DNA of 64,000 bases, taken from Tethya wilhelma. Taxonomy: Eukaryota; Porifera; Demospongiae; Tethyida; Tethyidae. A model generated the notes under the pieces. The model was not told where the DNA came from, made no database searches, and worked only from the letters and a program-made list of their open reading frames with translations. The stretch is from contig CAXIPT010000001.1 of assembly GCA_964030475.1 (NCBI GenBank), forward strand, positions 24,775,685 to 24,839,684, read 5' to 3'. Positions 24,967-35,027 of this stretch are shown here, in pieces. Positions within the stretch are counted from its first letter, which is position 1, and each line of letters begins with the position of its first letter. The position numbers and the translations under genes were made by a program.

Positions 24967-25862
24967 CAACTCCCAACTGACCTGCCTGCTAGCCTCTGAG
25001 GTGGTGCACCTGATGTGTCTCATTCCACTCTTCTTTGAGTCACTCGACTCCCACGAAGGACTCATGAGAATGGTTGCCATAGCAACCAAGAATCCTGATG
25101 CTGCCGATACAATTGGTGGTATTGCATGGAAAGTTCAATCGAGAGGGGTATGTGTGACATCATCATGATGTAATACAGAATTTAATGCTACTAGTCGACT
25201 TCCAGAACAAATCTCATGACATATTAATTGTTCCTTTATCTAAAGTTTTTTTTTGCTTGAAAGTGGGTAAATTCAGCTATCTATGAATAGTAGTATACAT
25301 GTATGTAGTAGTATTGTACTATTCTCAGCTCCAATGCCTGTGAGTTCTTGTAGCTTAGTTTTCCAATGATTTTTCATGATTTTGTAAACCCATATACATT
25401 ACTTTGTAAAGACTGCCTTGCATGCATCTATGATGTCATAATGATGTAATCCACACACAGGGAGATGTATGGGAGGTGTATCACGACATAGCCAGCTATC
25501 TGCTCCAGACAACCAGTGAGAACGTGGTGGGCAAGAAGAGAAAGGTCATGACCTCGTCTCATCTCAAAATGAAAGGTCTCTCTTCATCCTCTTCTGTTCA
25601 CAGGACCAAATCACAACTCATTGAGGTAAGCTATTAGAGTGAAAACTGTTGTATGCAGCTTCGTCTTTCGTGCACTGTAGTAGTGTAACTTTAGCTGACC
25701 CTGTTTGTCTTAATTTGTGTGACTTTAGTATAAGGGTTTCATGCAACAATTGACCATTTCCAGCCTCTTACTATAGTATTAGCTTTGTGAGGGAGAGAGC
25801 CTGGAATTGAAGACTTAGGGTACACAATCAGAATGTATTTCCACACTTATTTCTCTATTTCC

Positions 25863-25906
<44 letters not shown>

Positions 25907-28900
25907 AGTCAACTCGTCCCAAGTATCCTCCACGGCCCACTAGAGCTCTCTCTGCTGGAGCAGTCACAAGGAAACGAAGAACCAGAGATCAAAGAAGTGC
26001 CACATCAATGAGATCATCGGCTCCAGCCCAGAAACCCCCTGGTATGCAATAATTAGTTATTAATTCTGAAAGGTTTAGTGATCATGCATGCACACAATGT
26101 CACGCATGACTGTATAAATGCATACTCATTTGCCTGGAAGCTTCAAGTATGTTGGATTCAGCAAATGGTTTATAGAAAAATAAACAAGAGATTATACAAT
26201 GTGGACTAGCTCTCACATAAGTTCCAAAAAAAAAAAAAAAAAAGACACTTGGTCAACGTCATTATGATGGGGCGAATTCTATTGTCAGCACATAATTATA
26301 TGCAAGCATATAATCGTATACAGTTTTGAGTTGAAGAGTGAACTAATACTACTAATCTTCTGTTTCTCAGTACTACATTAAAGCTTTATTGTCATAATAG
26401 AATAGTATTATAGTGTCATGTAGGCTGGGGCTTACATTGGCAGATGTTACTGCACATAGATCTCAATGAGATCTATTGGGATATCGCTGTGTACTGGTGG
26501 ATGAAGCAGACACAGGTGTAGCTCAATATCATCCGTTGTAGGATTGGGTAGAACCTTTGTAAACCACGGAGGGGTGTTGAACTGACAGCATGTGCTAGGA
26601 GCTGTACAGTCCATGCCATCCCAAAGGGGGTCATTTGGAAAGAAAACTGCATCTTGGCCAGCCCAAGTTGTATCCAGTGCACTCTCGCAGAAGTAATCAT
26701 TGCCAACAAATGGTGGAGGTTCGTCAGTTGTTTGATCACAGGGGCAAAGAACAGCTGGGTTTCCAGGATGTGGAGCTTCAGTGAGTCCAGCTGCAAAGGT
26801 CCAGATGTGTTGTCGGCTACCGACAGCTCCATGAGTCAGACTTAGGCCATCAACGTAAGCCCCTTCAAGAGTCAGAGAAGTATCACGGAGATACAGAAGA
26901 AATGCATGGTTTGAGCCCCACTGATAGCCTCTGATCCTCCCACAAACTTGGCTGTACTCTTCACCTCCGACACTGAATACAGTAGAGGAACAGCTTTGTC
27001 CGGTATCATGAGATCGTTCACATGTCCTTATCGAATTCGAGTATCCAGTCAGTTCAAGTCCTTGGGGACAGTTGGTAGCTGTGTCAGTCATATCAAAGAA
27101 TGCCACCTGTCTCCATCCCTCTGTGCCACCACAGCTGAATATACCAGCTGATTCAGTTGAAGCAATGTATTCACTGATTAATGATTCGACTTGAGTGTAG
27201 GTTTGGTTCAATGCTGCTTCAGTGTCTTCAGTTGAAGGGCATATATTATCACCCTCACTGGTGGAGACTGAGATATTGATACGTCTTGGCCATGCATGCT
27301 TCTTCTTGACTCAGTACTAGCTGAGAATTTGTGATCCAAAGTAGGCAGATTGTGACTGTTAGTAGCAATTTAGTATTAATCAGTCTTGAACTCATTTTTT
27401 TGAACCCAGTATGCACACTGAATAGTTGTTCATGAAACAAGTTGTGTACCAACAATTTTTAATCAACTAGTGTGGGATTTTGAATAGCAGCATTCATGCA
27501 TGACATTGTGGAGACATTTTTGATTTTAATGAATTGCATATATAGCTATAGCCATGCATCCACTAGCTGCAATGCCATATACTGTGTATGCAGTGCAGGG
27601 CCCCTCTCCAGCTTTATGTACTAGGTAAAGGTTGTCAATAGACCACCTGTTTTTGCATGTCTATAATACGCATGCGCATCAAATGTACACTTCTGCTTTT
27701 TGTAGAAACTGACTAGTCTCTGCTGTGTGGTTATCTCCATGCAATTGAGCACCGCTTGGTGTTTAAAAAAGTGAATGAACAAGTAGTAAAAATTTTATAA
27801 AAATGAGAAGTGTAGGAATGGGCAGTGCTGTAAAAAGCAAGGAATAAGACAAGTCTCTGAATTTCAGCACATGACTACTTCATTTTTTGTACCCAATTCT
27901 CAAATGTTACTGCATGTGTATCTACATTCTACATGCTTGTTATTTCATCCAAATTAGTCAAATGATTGCTTGCATTGACTCATGTCCATAGAGCCAAGCG
28001 ACCGACATTTTTAACTTGAGTCATGAAAATGAAGTAGTTATGTGCCGAAATTCAGAGACTTGTCTTGTTTCCTTGCTTTTTACAGCACTGCCCATTCCTA
28101 CACTTCTCATTTTTATAAAAAAATTTACTTGTATATATATATATATATCTGCATGCATACATATACAAATGATAACACATTTAGGACTTATAAAATACAT
28201 TGCATGTGCATATATAATATATATATATAGGGCTTTCAAGTTAATAGAATTGTTACTGTATAGGTAACAATCAACATGCATAAAAAAATCTTCAAAAATG
28301 TCATTGTCATATTATTATAGTAACTCTAAATGGTTGTGTTGTTTTCTCTGAGTATCGACAAGACTTGTGTACGGATTTCACCCAAACTTGCCTGTACATC
28401 TTCAGTAGAAGGACACACGTTTCCCTCTTCACTAGTCAGCACTGTGATATTGATATATCTAGGTGGCATTTCCACTGACTGATCATTTTTTTCACCACCA
28501 TTGTAGTCATTGTTACCACCATTGTTGCCACCATTATAGTCATTGTTGCCACCATTGTAGTCATTGTTGCCACCATAGTTGTAATCATTGTCCTTATTGT
28601 CATAATAACCTCCGTAATCTTGAGCGTTGACGATTATAGAGGGACAGATCAGGGTGGTGATCACTGAGAGAGTTAGTAGCTGGATCCTTAAATTCATCTT
28701 CAAAGTGCCTTGCATGAGCTTGTAAACTTTTTCGTCTTAGATGATCGAGAATGAGATTGTCAATCATTGACTGTCACAATCAATGCATGGTCTCAGATTT
28801 ATATGATGACAATGTTCCTATTATTATGGTAGAGCTGCATAATGAGCTATGGTACCGAATCAATGTACCACATTATTGATCTTACAGTGTGCACTTAGTC

Positions 28901-31067
28901 TAGCTCAGTGCATGTTTGCATTAAGTCTCGGACTCAGTGATAGTACATAAATGATGTGCAATGTGCATGTTGTATGTGTGTGTGTGTGTTCTGAGACACT
29001 TTCTGATCTACTTTGGATTGACAAATGGCAAATTAGTCATTTGACAATTTATTTTCAATGCATCAATATAATAGTTTACATGCACACTCCAGAAATAGGT
29101 TGTTTTTCTTAACTGTCAAATTATGCATGCAAAGTTGTAAATGGGACATTGCCCCTGGGATATTCGTGACATCAACTTGTTCCCTCCTACTATAGTCACG
29201 TATTCGGGTATAGCTACATGACATTGTACCACCGCAGCTGATTCAGTTGAAGCAATGTATTCACCGATTAATGATTCGACTTGAGTGTAGGTTTGGTTCA
29301 ATACTGCTTCAGTGTCTTCAGTTGAAGGGCACATATTGTCATGCACCCTCACTGGTAAAGACTGTGATATTAATACGTCTTGGCCATGCTTCTTCTGGAC
29401 TCAGTATAGCTGAGAGTTTGTGATCCAAAGTAGGCCGATTGAAACTCATTTTTTGAACCCAGTATATATTATAATTATATGCAAAGCACACTAATAGTAA
29501 CTGTTGTTGTAGTAAGTGTACTAACCATTTTAATCAGCTATAGTGCATGTTTGTGGGATTTTGACTAGCATGCAACATGCATGCATACATGTGCAGACAT
29601 TGTCAATTAATGAACTGCATAGTTAGCCATGCATCTATATACATGGTGCTGTGTACTATACAGTGCACATCTTATATCTCTGCATGTTTTAACCATGCAT
29701 GCATGCAGTACACCCCCCCCCCCCCCAGCTAGCTTCATATAATAATATTATACAAATGATACACAATCATGTCACATTAATTAAAACTTACATTGCGTGT
29801 GCATATGACATTGTATATAGGACCTTCAAGTTGGCAACATTGTTACTTTCAAATTGTAAAATCCAATCGACATAGTTCAAAAATGTCATTGTCATATTAT
29901 TATAGTAACTCTAAATGGTTGTGTTGTTTTCTCTGAGTATCGATAAGACTTGTGTACGGATTTCACTCAAACTTGCCTGTATGTATTCAACAGAAGGACA
30001 GACATTACCCTCTTCACTGGTTAGCACTGTAGGATCGAGATTTCTAGGTGGCATTTCCCCTGACTGATCCTCTACTTCTTCCTTTTTATCACCACCATTG
30101 TAGTCATTGCCACCATAGTCATTTTTATATTGATCTCCATAATCTTGAGCGTTGACAATTGTGAAGGGACAGATCAGGGTGGTGATCACTGATAGAGTAA
30201 GTAGCTGGATCCCTAAATTCATCTTCAAACTGCCTTGAGCTTGTAAACTTTTTAGTCTTAGACGATTGAGAATGAGATGGCCAATCAAGAGTCTCAGATT
30301 ATGATGTCGATGATATAATATTATAGTAGAGCTGTATATAGAGCTATATAGTACCAAATCGATTTACCAGATTATTGATCTTGCAGTGTACGCTTAGTCT
30401 AGCTCAATGTTCGCATTAAGTCTTGGACACAGTGATAGTGCATAAATTCGATGTGCAATGTGGGTGTTGTACATGTGTGTGTGTGTGTGTGTGTGTGTTC
30501 TGAGACACTGTCTGATGTAGTTTGGATTGACAAATTGGCTTTAGTCATTCCACCCATTAATTTTCAATGCATACATGCACACATAGTTTACATGCACGCT
30601 CCAGAAATGAGCTGTTTTTTCTAACTCTCATAATTATGCATGCAAAGCTTTTGTAATTATAAATGGGACATCGACTCTGGGATATTTGTGTGGGTACATC
30701 AACTTGTTCTCTCCTACGAGTACATATTCTGGTAGAGCTGTATATTTGTATATACTGTACCTATACATACTGTATAGCAGGTGCATGACCTTGTATTAAT
30801 TGCATGGCTAGTAGACCAGTGAGCTTGATGATCAGAATGACACTTGTTTGGTGTTTACCTTTTATTTCCGTCTCTCTAGTTTATGTCTTCAGGAATCGCT
30901 GGGTGTTTATACCAACACATACACATGCATATGCTCCCATACATGCACACATTATGTGATAGATCTTGGTGATATTGTTCAAGTTGGGACAAATGTGAGT
31001 TATTTCAATGTGTATGCTATCATCATGTCTCTCTATAGCTCTCACACAATGTCATTTAGTCTATTCT

Positions 31068-31114
<47 letters not shown>

Positions 31115-31864
31115 ATATTATAGTAGAGCTGTATATAGAGCTATATAGTACCAAATCGATTTACCAGATTATTGATCTTGCAGTGTACGCTTAGTCTAGC
31201 TCAATGTTCGCATTAAGTCTTGGACACAGTGATAGTGCATAAATTCGATGTGCAATGTGGGTGTTGTACATGTGTGTGTGTGTGTGTGTGTGTGTTCTGA
31301 GACACTGTCTGATGTAGTTTGGATTGACAAATTGGCTTTAGTCATTCCACCCATTAATTTTCAATGCATACATGCACACATAGTTTACATGCACGCTCCA
31401 GAAATGAGCTGTTTTTTCTAACTCTCATAATTATGCATGCAAAGCTTTTGTAATTATAAATGGGACATCGACTCTGGGATATTTGTGTGGGTACATCAAC
31501 TTGTTCTCTCCTACGAGTACATATTCTGGTAGAGCTGTATATTTGTATATACTGTACCTATACATACTGTATAGCAGGTGCATGACCTTGTATTAATTGC
31601 ATGGCTAGTAGACCAGTGAGCTTGATGATCAGAATGACACTTGTTTGGTGTTTACCTTTTATTTCCGTCTCTCTAGTTTATGTCTTCAGGAATCGCTGGG
31701 TGTTTATACCAACACATACACATGCATATGCTCCCATACATGCACACATTATGTGATAGATCTTGGTGATATTGTTCAAGTTGGGACAAATGTGAGTTAT
31801 TTCAATGTGTATGCTATCATCATGTCTCTCTATAGCTCTCACACAATGTCATTTAGTCTATTCT

Positions 31865-31955
<91 letters not shown>

Positions 31956-33145
31956 CAAGTGGCAAGGATCGTAGCTCTACCTGAGTCAGGTGTTGCTGTC
32001 CTTCAGATTCAAAGCTCCACCTTCCCCAACTCACCAACTGCAGGAACAGCACCAGATGCCTACTTCTACATGGACACCCGCAGTCTTACATGGAACCATC
32101 AGTTTGGTTGTTGGATCAAAGAGAATGTTGCCTTTGATCCAAGACGTTCGCCGTCTCCTGATCCTCACTCCTCCACCACCCTCACACATTACACCCCTCA
32201 CACCCCCACCACCCTCACACATCACAGTAGTGACCCACACTCCTCCACCACTCTCACAAGTACCACGTCATTGGACGCTAATCCGCTGGGTTTCAGACCA
32301 AGCACCCCTGAACTCTATCCTGGCTATCCTTTGAGACCCCACTCTCAGATGAGTTCCTTTTCAGACGACCTGGAGACAATACCATCACAAGAAGTAAGTA
32401 AATGTTTGCTGTTTGTTGTTTGTTTGTTTGTTTGTTTGTTTGTTTGTTTGTTTGTTTGTTTGTTGATAGAATTTGTTGTTCTTTTTGTTGTTAGGAGCTT
32501 TCAAGAGAAGTGAGTGATCTTAGCATCCATTCTCCTCCCATGAGGGTCAACATTGCTACCTCAAGTAACATTGCGTTACAGCAATCAGCATCAAAAGTAG
32601 AACACCAGAAATCCGTACTGAGACAATTCTCCGTCAACCAATCTGAAACAGAACAATCCCATTCCCCATTCCAAACTAACATGGAGAATCGGAATGAGAC
32701 ATCAACCAGTCTATCACCACGCAATGAACTAACTTGTAATGAAAATTTCAACCGTGAAAATGTCGAGGGGTTGCTAGAAATTCCAACTCCTCAACTTCAA
32801 CTACCGGAAACATGGGCCAGTGAGCGATCGCTAGCTTCCAATAACTACTCACGTCCTCACAGCTGTCAACAGACGGACAGCATGAAACAAGCAGCTATGA
32901 TCGAGCCTCACATGTCACACACCCTCACACCATCACCACCTTCATCACCCTCACACTTGGCACGCTCCACGAGTCCGCTGACGATCCAATCAACCATCTC
33001 GACCCTCTCATTACGATCTGTGACGCCCCCCGTGTTACAGGAGGCGGAGTCAAGGAACCCAGCGGTGGTATATAATGCCTGGACAGTGGCAAAGTCTAAT
33101 GTGCCTACAAAACACACTCAGTTGAGTGCATCAAGATTGATGACA

Positions 33146-33193
<48 letters not shown>

Positions 33194-34205
33194 AACAATG
33201 GTTTTTTGTTTGTTTATTTGTAGGAGACAATCTAAGACACCACCACAAACAAGAAAGAAAAGTAAGTTTTTTTTATTATTATTATATACATAACATCATG
33301 CGTATAACATCCTGTACCTGTATGTCACTGGCACTACTAATGTTCTTACCGACCACTGACTAGATCAACAGTAGTAACAAGATTGGCCTAGTCACGTAGT
33401 CAACTAGTCAATCTAATCAACCTTGCTACATAGATAACAGTGGCGTAACCAAGAGGGTGCTAAAGGGGTACTTGTTCCCCCTTTTTTCTCTTGCAAAATT
33501 TACGTTTAGGTATTATAATTCGGTATTTTTAGTTTGTTTTTGCGTACTTACTTAGCAATACTGCTTAGCAGTCATCTTTGGCCAGATTTCAATCCAGAAC
33601 AACTATTAGAAGTTTTCGTTTTGCCTGGATAATATTCCACACACTGTCACACCAGGTTATCACTTATCACTCCAGTGTACTTTTTTTCTTTTTTTTTTCT
33701 TTTTTTTTCTTTCCCAGGTGCTGGTTCCCTCTCTGGTTCTATCTCCAGACAGAGTTCTTCCAGCTCTCCCCATCATAAGGTTCTCCTACAACAACAGCAG
33801 CGTCAGAGGTCTGATGATTCCGTGTATCGGCAGCCTGGAAGTGGGCGGAGTGTTGCTATGGGTTACCGTCCGTCGAGTGGTGGAAGAGTTGGAATGAGAC
33901 TTGACTACAATGGTAGTAGACCTCAGTCCGGAAGTAGGGTGTTTGGGCTGAGCAAGTTTGGTGTCCACCAGTCCACAAGAGATTACCGAGGTAAGTTTTT
34001 GATTTAAAAATTAATTTCTCTTTAAATTTACTTTCTTCTTTTTTCCATGGGGAAGGACTATGCATATTATATAGCAATATGTACTAGGCTATAGCTATTA
34101 TAAGCACAATGTGATATGATATTATTAATTGGTCCTGTAGGCTCTCGGGTTAGAAAATTAGGAGATATGAGGGAACTGTTTGTCGGAGGAAGTGCCATTT
34201 CTTAG
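21240..34205 (+). CDS. large LRR protein with Ser/Pro-rich C-terminal tail, unknown function
   Basis: Twenty-one exons with matching phases, 1035 codons: 21240-21257, 21424-21493, 21796-21923, 22190-22346, 22584-22646, 22771-22832, 22924-23001, 23105-23153, 23378-23633, 24004-24106, 24482-24573, 24652-24702, 24967-25147, 25461-25625, 25909-26041, 31760-31791, 31956-32393, 32495-33147, 33224-33261, 33718-33990, 34141-34205. The N-terminus has four or five SDS22-like leucine-rich repeats (LQTLVLSDNNIDAIRNLE, LWCLDLSGNRIKSVHGL) and an LRR cap with DLMPHLWMLDGRLIT. A conserved-looking alpha/beta region follows, then a small beta-rich segment over exons 16-17 (GDIVQVG..VARIVALPESGVAVLQI), possibly SH3/KOW-like. 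A 350-residue Ser/Pro/Arg-rich disordered tail ends the protein. No signal peptide or membrane span is present, so it should be cytosolic. I do not recognise a named family. The first exon (six codons) and the 32-nt exon 16 are the least certain. Confidence 0.78.
21605..21660 (+). repeat. SINE-type fragment with B-box
   Basis: Contains GGGTTTGAATCCCAGC followed by TAGATCTCAAGATTT. The same arrangement recurs at 53225-53275. A pol III B-box with a shared tail suggests a tRNA-derived SINE. Confidence 0.5.
22387..22452. mobile_element. TAGCCTC palindromic MITE, near-perfect
   Basis: About 66 bp forming an almost perfect hairpin: TAGCCTCGTACCCAGGCTCT, CTCCTTTGACCTT, a three-base loop, then the complement back to AAAGGCTA. 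It is flanked on both sides by TTGTGTGTG, a 9-bp target-site duplication (in low-complexity sequence). Confidence 0.75.
23337..23376. repeat. (CT)n microsatellite forming a splice acceptor
   Basis: The CT run ends in CTCAG directly before exon 9 of the LRR gene. Confidence 0.9.
23731..23829. repeat. foldback element in intron
   Basis: TATAGCCCAAAATACTGACG at the left is mirrored by CCACCAATATTTTGGCTACC at the right, and an internal GACCGTTTGACGGTC palindrome is present. This is an intronic MITE-like hairpin. Confidence 0.55.
24210..24420. mobile_element. cluster of TAGCCTC-type palindromic MITEs
   Basis: At least two foldbacks lie in intron 10 of the LRR gene. One spans about 24250-24327. 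The other, about 24340-24420, starts TAGCCTCATTCCCAGGCTTC and ends GTGGGAATGAGGCTA. The second has flanks CTTCACTAG and CATCACTAG (8 of 9 match), supporting a 9-bp target duplication. Confidence 0.65.
24809..24880. mobile_element. TAGCCTC-type palindromic MITE
   Basis: Starts AGCCTCGTAAACCAGGCCCT and closes with GGGCTGGTTTACGAAACTCT. A perfect 9-bp AAGAAAGAT flanks both sides. Confidence 0.7.
24923..24966. repeat. (AC)n microsatellite forming a splice acceptor
   Basis: Ends in ACACAG directly before exon 13 of the LRR gene. Confidence 0.9.
26042..26446. other. start of the large LRR-gene intron
   Basis: Non-coding, with a poly-A tract at about 26226-26242. The antisense secreted-protein gene begins to its right, and 26300-26446 may hold that gene's 3' UTR. 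Confidence 0.5.
26447..27395 (-). pseudogene. secreted Cys-rich protein, frame broken near its N-terminus (copy A)
   Basis: Reading from the ATG at 27395, a clear signal peptide (MSSRLINTKLLLTVTICLLW..., cleavage near SQLVLSQ) runs into a stop at 27255. The downstream body (27282-26447) is open in another frame: a CPSTEDTEAALNQ module, then a 210-residue Cys-rich domain with GWRQVAFFDMTD, CERS, VCGRIRGYQWG, YVDGLSLTHG and a final CCQF. A homologous fragment at 29.3 kb shows the cause: GCATGCATGGCC here against GCATGGCC there, a 4-base ATGC duplication at about 27291-27298. Without it the signal and body would be one frame of about 315 residues. It may be a sequencing error, an allele or a true null. 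The domain resembles anonymous predicted extracellular proteins I associate with sponges; no function is known. The gene is nested antisense in the LRR-gene intron. Confidence 0.7.
27660..28133. mobile_element. foldback element, short version
   Basis: The left arm (about 27775-27902) and right arm (about 28019-28133) are inverted copies of each other: AGGAATGGGCAGTGCTGTAA against TTACAGCACTGCCCATTCCT. The same arms occur at 45760-45875 and 46036-46146. Upstream, CGCATGCGCAT and a GTGAATGAACAAGTAGTAAA block are also shared with the 45-kb copy. Confidence 0.75.
28326..28697 (-). CDS. short secreted Asn/Gly/Tyr-rich protein (copy B)
   Basis: Single open frame of 123 residues from the ATG at 28697 (an in-frame ATG at 28715 would add six). 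A signal peptide (MNLRIQLLTLSVITTLICP..., ending near VNAQ) precedes a low-complexity repeat of NDYNGG/NNGG units, then a module with TVLTSEEGNVCPSTEDVQ and an end at RENNTTI. The last module is homologous to the N-terminal module of copy A (CPSTEDTEAALNQ), but the Cys-rich domain that follows in A is absent. It is either a genuine short secreted protein or a truncated paralogue. It lies antisense in the LRR-gene intron and has a close relative at 29911. Function unknown. Confidence 0.6.
   Translation of the reverse strand: MNLRIQLLTLSVITTLICPSIIVNAQDYGGYYDNKDNDYNYGGNNDYNGGNNDYNGGNNGGNNDYNGGEKNDQSVEMPPRYINITVLTSEEGNVCPSTEDVQASLGEIRTQVLSILRENNTTI
29116..29450 (-). pseudogene. truncated, frameshifted remnant of the copy A gene (A')
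   Basis: Matches copy A across the CPSTEDTE...LNQTYTQVESLI module and the codons just upstream. However, the signal-peptide core is deleted, the frame is interrupted at GGTGCATGA before the CPSTED motif, and the Cys-rich domain is missing after about IASTESA. Nothing supports a functional product. Confidence 0.65.
29911..30222 (-). CDS. short secreted Asn/Gly/Asp-rich protein (copy B')
   Basis: 103 residues from the ATG at 30222: signal peptide MNLGIQLLTLSVITTLICP, a shorter NDY/GG segment with acidic KKEEVEDQ, then TVLTSEEGNVCPSVEYIQ and the same RENNTTI ending as copy B. Upstream flanks of B and B' are also alike, so the duplicated unit included the promoter. The open frame extends further 5', but the homology to B begins at this Met. 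Part of its 5' flank is included in the tandem duplication that starts at about 30314. Confidence 0.6.
   Translation of the reverse strand: MNLGIQLLTLSVITTLICPFTIVNAQDYGDQYKNDYGGNDYNGGDKKEEVEDQSGEMPPRNLDPTVLTSEEGNVCPSVEYIQASLSEIRTQVLSILRENNTTI
30314..31915. repeat. 797-bp near-perfect tandem duplication
   Basis: 30314-31110 and 31111-about 31910 appear identical wherever I compared them, including a 12-unit GT run. They differ at the end, where the second CT run is longer. Both copies contain the 32-nt candidate exon 16 of the LRR gene (30963-30994 and 31760-31791) with intact splice sites. It is either a very recent duplication or an assembly artefact at a CT repeat. Confidence 0.9.
31866..31955. 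repeat. (CT)n(AC)n microsatellite forming a splice acceptor
   Basis: A compound repeat ending in ACACAG directly before exon 17 of the LRR gene. Confidence 0.9.
32414..32464. repeat. (TTTG)n microsatellite
   Basis: Tetranucleotide run in intron 17 of the LRR gene. Confidence 0.9.
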
Positions 34206-34354
34206 AAAACTAATAATTTGTGATATACATGCAGTTCGTGTTTTTTTTTCATGTGTTTGTGTGTGAACATTTATATATGCTATTGTAATTTTCAATTTAA
34301 TGCGATTATACATATGTCTCCAGTTTAATACAAGAAACAGATTTAGTGACAAAA

Positions 34355-34993
34355 CTAAACATTGTAGTATAAATCAAGTCTATCTTTTTTCGGTCTGCAT
34401 TCCACATCAGCTACCAAGTGATTGACATGTGGAGCATAGGACTTCACATGTTCAATATGGTCCACTCTCACACTCCACGTCTTTCCATCTTCTTCAAGAC
34501 TGTTCCTTTCACACAACAACTGGTGGATCTTCTCTCCCACGTAGCGTCCCCACGATTGCCACACTGAATTCTTTATGGAGCACACTTCGACCATAGACAC
34601 TTGAGCTTTCACTTTAGAAGTAACTGTTTCTGCTGTTGAATCTTGATCTATTCTGTGTACATGTGCATTGCCTTTGCAAGTCACATGATCCTTTTGTTGA
34701 GTCACATGATCTAAATGTTCCACTTGTCCACTCGCTGGTGACCTTTGACCCGAATTTTTGACTTCAAATTCCCACGGATTACCCTCTGCTCCACACCCAT
34801 CACCATGGCAACCATTATGACCTTTTGACCTCTTGCATGATGAGACGTTGCCATGGATATGCAGCCATCCACCAGTTGTCCTCTTGAGAGCTGCACATGC
34901 CACAGGCCAACCTCCCTCACTGCTGGGGAGGAGACCAAGGTTGACACGATCAGCTAGGCCACAAAGAGAGAGCTGCAGGGAAGGATGGAGAGG

Positions 34994-35027
<34 letters not shown>

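Noticed and set aside
34355..34903. 182-residue frame as a separate gene
   Set aside because: It is the last exon of TYW2, in phase with the upstream exons.
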